A stretch of 64,000 nucleotides of DNA from Cichorium intybus (taxonomy: Eukaryota > Streptophyta > Magnoliopsida > Asterales > Asteraceae): assembly GCA_023525715.1 (NCBI GenBank), contig CM042016.1:78475382-78539381 (forward strand), in the 5' to 3' direction. The notes beneath the pieces were generated by a model. It was not told the origin of the DNA. It made no database searches and saw only the letters and a program-made list of their open reading frames with translations. The position numbers and the translations under genes are program-made. Of the stretch, positions 57,810 through 64,000 are shown one piece after another (positions within the stretch are counted from its first letter, which is position 1; each line of letters begins with the position of its first letter).

Positions 57810-58102
57810 TGTTAGGTTATAAATGTAATTGAGTCAATTGCGCACAGTTCATTAGCCCTTAGTTTAGCCGTAAATTCAATAGGTGGGCCTATCCATTACG
57901 TATTTAGTTTTCATATATAAGGCATGCACGTACCCTAATTAAGGTTAACGTTTTTGTAATTCTAGTTCACAGCTATCACACTCTCTTTGAATTGTTCTTG
58001 AGAAGCTTAATACAATCATTCGACTGCACTTCTTCATTGTTTGATCTTATTACTTATTCCGCTGTTTGAATCTATCGATCTTATTGTTTTTGTTCTCACA
58101 CA
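57810..58102 (+). repeat. 3' LTR of the Sirevirus-like element, 3' end uncertain
   Basis: Starts TGTTAGGTTATAAATG after the PPT; TATA-like catatataagg near 57912. The end was placed at a CA (tgttctcacaca) only tentatively because no second copy is in the window. Confidence 0.5.
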
Positions 58103-58757
58103 TAGAGCCACTCACTCATGCTTAGTGCTTTGGAAAAGTCTATACACTAGCATGAGATTTCCCGGTCCCACTCATAAAACATTTCATTAGGGCTTGAGTG
58201 TTATTTTCTTTTCATGCTTAACCAGACCGGATCCCTAGAAACATTCTTCCGCATGTCAAGTCGCATGTATTGCAGAGACACTGAGAATCAACCCGCCTCA
58301 CTCGCTGATCACAAGAATGAGCGTGTTGTATTGTCAGATCCTGCTAATGACAAAAGGTTCCTCCATATTATAAGATTATCTTAAACAGACTCTGTCCCTA
58401 GAAGCATGTTGCTGCATGCCTGCTCTCCTGTTGAGCTTTAACCCGTCCTTGTGCTCAAACATTGTTTTTAGCACTTGAAGCGCTGACAAGTCCTTTCTTT
58501 TGTCAAGGGGTTTTTCATACTAATATTTGAGATAGATACGTTGCTTCCGCTGTTTATCTTTCTTGTCTCATCATCAACGTTGACCATGGTTGAGTACGCT
58601 AGCTAGCTCTGACAGTTACCACGTAATCATGATAATTTTTATTTTCCCGATTTTCACTCCAACCTTCTCGCCTTCTCTCCTATCAACCGTCTCATCTCTC
58701 ATATGTATACTTTTTAAACCTTTTCCTTCTCTCCCTCGAAAACACTCCCTATCTCTC
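58103..58757 (+). other. Upstream region of accessory ORF 2, no gene
   Basis: Non-coding; CT-rich leader (ccttctctccctcgaaaac) just before the Harbinger insertion resembles the leader of accessory ORF 1. Confidence 0.45.
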
Positions 58758-58760
58758 TTA

Positions 58761-60621
58761 GGCTATACGGAATACCCCGTGATAGGGGGTGTGATGGCCA
58801 CGTGTCCAAGCCATCACGGCGTGCACACCGCCCCGTGTGCCCCGTGATGGCCGTGATCGTGGTGTGGGGTGATCGGCTTCACGGTGTATCACGACGAAAT
58901 TAAAAAAAAAAATTTAATCCTTTTAAAAGCCGTTCAACGGCTATAATTTCAAAAAAAAAAAAAAACTTTTTTTAAACCAAAATTTCACCTATATATACAT
59001 ACACCTCTCATCCATACAAACTCACACAATTATCATATATACATATATATACACACAAAATGGAATTTTTTGAAGAATTCGATTCGGACGACGGCGAATT
59101 TATCAACACGTTTTTTAATGTCGTTGCGCACGGTGCCGCTGAAGGGTCTTCAAACGTTAGACACACCAGAACTTCTATCAACCGAGATCGGCAAGCTGCA
59201 CACGAACTTTTGGTACGTGACTATTTTGCTGATCCTCCTCTGTATGGTGACAAACATTTTAGACGTCGTTTTCGTTTACCTAGAGAGTTATTTTTACGTA
59301 TAAGCAACGCGTTAGAGACGCGATATGATTATTTTAAGCAAAAACCCGATAGTAGAGGTAGAATGGGTTTTAGTTGTATACAAAAATGTTCGGCTGCACT
59401 TAGGTATTTAGCAGCAGGCATAACAGCTGATGCTAGTGACGAGTATCTAAAACTGGCTGAGAGGACCGTAAGGGACACTGTGGATTGGTTTTGTGCATGT
59501 GTTATTGAGGTGTTTGGCAAAGAATATTTGCGTAAACCTACAGCTCGTGATATCGAGAAGTTATATGCGGCACATGAAGAGAGACATGGTTTACCTGGTA
59601 TGCTTGGTAGCCTTGATTGTACCCATTGGGCGTGGGAAAAATGTCCAACTGCATGGAAAGGACAATTTACCCGAGGTGACGTAGGTGAGCCAACTTTGAT
59701 ATTGGAAGCCGTTGCATCATTCGATTTATGGATTTGGCATGCGTATTTTGGGGTAGCCGGGTCCAACAATGACCGAAATGTTCTTAATCAATCTCCAATT
59801 TTCAATGATATTTGGACCGGGCGAGCTCCTAATATGTCATTCACAGTGAATGGACATCAATACAAATACGGCTACTATCTTTGTGATGGCATTTATCCAG
59901 ATTACGCGCCATTTGTGAAGGCGTATGCGGTACCTCGAAGTGAAAAAGCAAAATTGTTTACACGAAGACAAGAATCGGCTAGGAAGGACATAGAAAGGGC
60001 TTTTGGGGTACTCAAACAAAAATGGCATGTGATCAAACATGCCTCACGAATCCATGACACCGGTCGGATGAAGACAATTATGTATGCGTGCATCATTATG
60101 CATAATATGATTGTTGAATATAAAGGTAGAGCGATTTGCACATACGACGAGGCCGATGCAGTTAACACGGAAATGCAATTCATTCCCGGAACGCCCGAAT
60201 ACTTACAGCAAGTACTCGATGTTCAAAATTCCGAAACTTGCCAATATCTCCGTGAAGATTTAGCCGAGCATGTTTATCAAAACAGATCGGATGATATCGA
60301 GTAGTTTTTTTTTTAATTTCCATGTAATGTTTTTTTTTAAATTTCTATGTTATTTTTTTCATTTTTAAATTTCAATGTAATGTTTTTTAAATGAATGTAA
60401 TTTTTATGTTTAATCTAATGTTATTTAAATTAAAAATTAGGTTTTTATTTATTTTTGAATTTTTTTAAATTAAAAAAAATGATGTGGTGTGATGAAAATG
60501 TGATGGGTATAAAGGAGGTAATGTGATGGAGTGTGATAGAATGTGATAAAGGTAAAATCTGACGTGGCGCTGAGGTGGCACCCATCACTTTTGTGCAAAG
60601 TGATGGATACTCCCAATGGTC
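58761..60621 (+). mobile_element. PIF/Harbinger DNA transposon, 1861 bp
   Basis: Terminal inverted repeats GGCTATACGGAATACCCC (58761) and, read inward from the right end, GACCATTGGGAGTATCC (60621), with 3-bp duplication TTA (58758-58760 and 60622-60624). It carries one intact transposase. The usual second ORF (Myb/SANT-like DNA-binding partner) is not present. Short repeats of gtgatgg type fill both subterminal regions. Confidence 0.93.
59060..60304 (+). CDS. PIF/Harbinger transposase, intact
   Basis: 414 codons, no breaks. It belongs to the DDE_Tnp_4/ALP1-like group that cuts and pastes DNA. Conserved blocks: FRRRFRLPRELFLRI (67-81), ALRYLAAGITADASDEYL (113-130), GMLGSLDCTHW with D186, GSNNDRNVLNQS with D238, GYYLCDGIYP (271-280), and ERAFGVLKQKWHVI with E312. 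D186, D238 and E312 are the expected catalytic triad, and the spacing is normal. N-terminus is acidic (FDSDDGEF). Start chosen at the first ATG after a TATA-like tatatatacata leader. Family members usually need a Myb-like partner protein, missing here. Could also be a domesticated ALP1-type gene, but flanking TIRs and TSD argue for a transposon. Confidence 0.95.
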   Translation: MEFFEEFDSDDGEFINTFFNVVAHGAAEGSSNVRHTRTSINRDRQAAHELLVRDYFADPPLYGDKHFRRRFRLPRELFLRISNALETRYDYFKQKPDSRGRMGFSCIQKCSAALRYLAAGITADASDEYLKLAERTVRDTVDWFCACVIEVFGKEYLRKPTARDIEKLYAAHEERHGLPGMLGSLDCTHWAWEKCPTAWKGQFTRGDVGEPTLILEAVASFDLWIWHAYFGVAGSNNDRNVLNQSPIFNDIWTGRAPNMSFTVNGHQYKYGYYLCDGIYPDYAPFVKAYAVPRSEKAKLFTRRQESARKDIERAFGVLKQKWHVIKHASRIHDTGRMKTIMYACIIMHNMIVEYKGRAICTYDEADAVNTEMQFIPGTPEYLQQVLDVQNSETCQYLREDLAEHVYQNRSDDIE

Positions 60622-60677
60622 TTAAAAGAAAACCCTCTTTCTCGCTAAAACGTAATTCTCTGCAACTTGCATCTGCA

Positions 60678-61106
60678 ATGGCTCCAGTGTTCACATTTAA
60701 TCCCTCTACTAACTTAGTCAAAGGCGATTCAACTCCATCTTCTTTGATTCTGATTCAGGCAACCAGTGTTGCTATTGTTTTCGATATTCCACCGAAGTAT
60801 TCCAATCAGGGTTTGGAGGTGTTTGTCGATTTTCTAAGAAGTCACCCACTGAATTATGCTATAATGGACACTCCTTTGGTCTTTCATCCTGAAGCCATAT
60901 CAAAATTCTCGTTCACCTGCAACTTTGATGAAGCATCGCAGTTTCTTATTGTCACCATTCGAGGTTGCTCTACTAAAGCTCATATCTCCGTGGATTCTTT
61001 CAGGCGTTGTCTACGCCTTCCACACTTTGGAGGTATCTCTGATCTTCCGTTTGAAGAAAAATATAAGAATATTCTTCCTTCCATTGGTTATGATGGTTCT
61101 CTCTAA
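60678..61106 (+). pseudogene. Accessory ORF 2, N-terminal domain
   Basis: ATG 60678 (MAPVFTFNPSTNLVKGDS) fits the start of this repeat family. About 140 codons: NQGLEVFVDFLRSHPLNYAI, TPLVFHPEAISKFSFTCNFD, VTIRGCSTKAHISVDSFRRC, LRLPHFGG. The layout (helical segment, short basic strand, ISVDxFRxxL) parallels residues ~30-100 of accessory ORF 1. A stop follows at 61104-61106. The frame is open upstream to 60543 through the Harbinger end. Confidence 0.65.
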
Positions 61107-63400
61107 GAAGAGGGACCCTTGGAAATTTATTCTTCGTTAATGCCTTCCAGTTGCGTGGAAGCTTATATTAATTGAATCTATTTGAGATGCGCATATGTTA
61201 TGATAACAAACAAGTCCCTTGACATTCCCCAATTATTTTTTGATTAACTTGTGAGGCTGATCCACTACAAAAGTCATACAACTTACGTTGGTTATCCTCA
61301 ATATTTGGCAATAGACCTGTCTCTTGAATGCCCTGCCTATACGGAGATCATCACTATAGGCATCCCCACTCCTTTCCTTTCTTTGAAGATCTTTTTGGGT
61401 GTTGCAAAGGACTCTATCCTTTTATTCCTAAATGGATGATGTGCTGGGTTTGTCAGTCTTTTGAAAGTCCTCTTTTTACAAGGGTAGTTCATCCGGTTCT
61501 TCCTGTGATTTCCTTTCCTCACTGAAGAAACATCTAATGTTTCAGACTTTGAGGAACAATCCAACAACTCTTCATCCTCTGCTGCACCTTCCAGCTCATC
61601 CATCAACTCCAACTCATCAACTTCTGCCAGCTGATCAATGCAGTTAGCCTCTCGCTCATCATCCCCTTCAACACCAAAGGATTTTTCTTCCTTAGTTTCT
61701 CTCACTAATGGCAAACAACACTAGTCCTCTGCTGCTTAGACTGACTCTAAAGGGCCAAGATCTCCTCTTATCACTGGTTCTCCCTCAACCTGTTCTGCTC
61801 CTGGTTCTGATCTAGCTACTCATCTTGTTCAGATTAATCAGTCTTTACAGACCTTGGTTGAGCACTCGAGGGCGTTCTCCACCAGGTTGGCCAAAGTAGA
61901 AGTTGATGTGATTGAAATCAAAGGGATCCTTTATGGTTTTTCTCATTCAGCATCTCAAAGGACTAACTCTCCTCCTCTTGGTCCTCCATCACCCCCAACC
62001 GGTCCACCTCTACCACCTCCACCTCCTCCTACCTCTCCTCCGACTAATGATGCCAAAAAGGGGGAGAATGAAGACACACCCTCTCCTCAGGCTGAAGAAT
62101 CCCAGAGGGAGCATCAGATTGTCCTTTTCTCTGAGCCTTAGGCGAAGTCTGATGCTAATTCTTAGGAGGAGCCATCTACTAAGCCTCGAGAGGGACCATC
62201 TTCTGCTCAGGGGAGCAATCAGTAGATGATGATGATGAAGGGCTCTATGAACTTCAATACCTTATGGCTCCCATCTCTAATATTTATCCAAAGACAAACT
62301 ATGAAGCTGATCAGGGTTCTAGCCCCCAAGCCTCCTTAAAATCTTCTAATGACACTCCGTTGATCCCCAGGACTAGAAAACGTCCTGCTACAGTCTCCAC
62401 TGCCCCTAAATCCTCCAAGAGAATGAAGGGTACCTCTATTAAAAAAAAGGCAGTAGAATGGGGTATGTCTAAGAGCAGGTTAAGAAACTTGTTGTTGAGC
62501 ACAATCTGGTTATGAAAAACCAAATCATTACACTTCATTATGACAATATTTTGTGTGAAATTATTCTAGAAGAAGGGGGCCTTAATCAGTAGAAGGCTCT
62601 TATAAAGCAGTTTAACTTTATAGTCTCCAAACAACAAAAGGTGGATGAGGTCAATCATATTATTGACTTATCCAAATAATTTTATGTGTTCAACCGAAGA
62701 CACTTAGTGTATCCAATTGTGAAAGTGAGGTGTGTCAATAACAAATACCAAAAAATCATTTTGCTACATCTGGACCGGAAGAAAGACAACGTTTAAATCC
62801 CTGATAATGTCTTCATCTCAAAACTTGTGAAGTATAGCTATAGTTAATGGGTGGAAATGGCTAATATTGTCAAAAACCACAAAGGGGTCCATTCTCAGGA
62901 ACTCAGGACAGCACTTGCTCCATGATCAACAAAGCTAAGAAGCTGAATCTCATCCCTGCTTAAGCTTCATCCTCCAAGGAGTCTCTCCTAGTGCAAAGAA
63001 AAAGGTCTAAGAATGTTCATATCAAGCAGCACCTACTGCCTCTTGGGTCGAAGATAAAAGATAATATGCTTCCTGACGGTGTTGACCTTAAGCCACTCAA
63101 GTTGATTAGAGACCCAGTTAATGGGATGTTCTATGAGGACAGTAATGGGAAGATGTGCTTCATGCATACCAGCGACATCCATCGCGATCCCACTAATCAT
63201 CCCTTTCATATTTGGTGTGAATGTGCTAAAGTAGAATATGCAAAAGGGTTTCACTACCTTTTATCCTTTGAGTTGGGAAAGAGAGAGCTTGAGTTATACA
63301 CTGACGTGTACCAGTAGATCAAGACTGAGATCTTGACTGAAGCTGAGTACGTTAAGTCACTTGGTAGTGATTATTTTTGCTAGGGTTTTGACGTCATCAT
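61107..63400 (+). pseudogene. Accessory ORF 2, middle and C-terminal relics
   Basis: Broken frames show, in order: a domain relic (LIHYKSHTTYVGYPQYLAID), a Ser-rich acidic stretch (61530-61700), a coiled-coil segment (THLVQINQSLQTLVEHSRAF), a proline run (LPPPPPPTSPP, about 62010-62045), a basic segment (TRKRPATVSTAPKSSKRMKG) and a C-terminal block (62991-63317) with VDLKPLKLIRDPVNGMFYED and NHPFHIWCECAKVEYAKG. The order N-domain, linker, coiled coil, Pro-rich resembles accessory ORF 1, but the C-termini differ. Not recognised otherwise. Confidence 0.5.
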
Positions 63401-63410
63401 ATTGGGTGAG

Positions 63411-63480
63411 TGACACGCCTAGCTCGTCGTGCGGTCAAAAATAGTAAAAACCTCACTCTCACTAGTACAGTGGTAGTCAG
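63411..63480 (+). repeat. Fragment shared with 49355 unit
   Basis: tgacacgcctag and about 70 bp onward match 49355-49428 with small changes, ending gtggtagtcagg. The similarity then stops. Confidence 0.75.
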
Positions 63481-63496
63481 GCATTGTCAGTGAGAT

Positions 63497-64000
63497 TGTT
63501 GGATTAATGCTGATGAATCTGATGAGTGTCAAAGCTTTCCACGTTGTTGAAGAGTTCTCAGCATCTAATCTTCAGTGGTAGCATGAAGATTGTTATTATT
63601 GTATATTCCTTGATTATAGAAGTTTACATATTTATCATGTTTATAGTTGGAGTTATCCCTAAAATGTAAGGACACTTCGTATACTTAGCTTTACCTTAGT
63701 ATATAAGTGTTAGCTAGGGTTCCATGTGAAATATCAATATACATTTTCTTAAATCTCTGTGTGAGATAAATATATTGAAGTTCTGTGTGAACTATCTTGT
63801 TCTTGTGTGATTAATTCTGGTGTATGAACTAACAATATTGTACTTCCCATGAATGAGAAATCTACTTTTTATCTTCATCAATGGATTCTATATTCATACT
63901 TATTCAATTGGAAGTATTGATCCCATTTTAAAATTTTGTTTCAAACTTTCATGATACAAATTTCAATTTTTAATTGACCACTGGCTAAAATTCTAGAAAA
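63497..64000 (+). repeat. Copia LTR, 5' part
   Basis: TGTTGGATTAATGC after gtgagattg, a weak copia PPT. Promoter-like tagtatataagtg near 63699. No coding region; continues beyond the window. With no second copy visible the assignment rests on the PPT/LTR start pattern. Confidence 0.5.

Overview
The window is a retrotransposon-dense stretch of a plant nuclear genome. The basis is chromovirus-type Ty3/gypsy and Ty1/copia polyproteins, initiator-Met-tRNA primer-binding sites, a plant-type Agenet-domain gene and a PIF/Harbinger transposase. The LTR and polyprotein styles suggest a eudicot, perhaps Asteraceae (lettuce or sunflower relatives); that is recall of family style, not a search. No rRNA, tRNA, CRISPR array or bacterial-type operon was seen. 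Only two protein genes look intact: the Harbinger transposase (59060-60304) and a short Agenet gene (50435-50839).

Layout. 1-7841: gypsy G1 (minus), left LTR cut by the window edge, decayed pol, 2.67-kb right LTR. G1 sits inside gypsy G2 (plus), whose pol resumes at 7842 and runs to 11409, followed by a PPT and a broken 3' LTR (11446-11956). 11957-13166: 3' piece of a minus-strand copia (C2). 13167-14141: a second LTR start of the G2 family. 14142-35732: gypsy G3 (minus), the best-preserved gypsy, with gag-pol at 16686-21206, an upstream acidic/coiled-coil ORF, and an aberrant 5' LTR that is a 1.83-kb foldback. Nested in G3 are a 355-bp hAT-like element (21588-21942, 8-bp TSD) and gypsy G4 (22610-33037, TSD acttc). 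G4's left LTR itself carries a solo LTR (23305-25315, TSD catca).

35733-36640 is another piece of the G2-family LTR. It is followed by copia C1 (36633-45487, plus), the 5' part of C2 (45488-48105, minus), and a Sirevirus-like copia tail: RNase H (48106-48838), an env-like or accessory ORF relic (52445-54999, resuming 57665-57790), then a PPT and LTR from 57810. Between RNase H and the accessory ORF lie a promoter-bearing LTR-like unit (49355-50463) and, antisense, the Agenet gene. A small non-autonomous copia C4 (55000-57664, TSD cacag) splits the accessory ORF. A PIF/Harbinger element (58761-60621, TSD TTA) sits in the leader of a second accessory-type ORF (60678-63400). The window ends in another copia LTR (63497-64000).

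Order of events supported by TSDs or interruptions: G3 before G4 before the solo LTR; G3 before the hAT element; the Sirevirus-like element before C4 and, by adjacency, before C2; G2 before G1. Several junctions (11956, 13167, 14141, 35732, 36633) are not clean insertions and point to illegitimate recombination.
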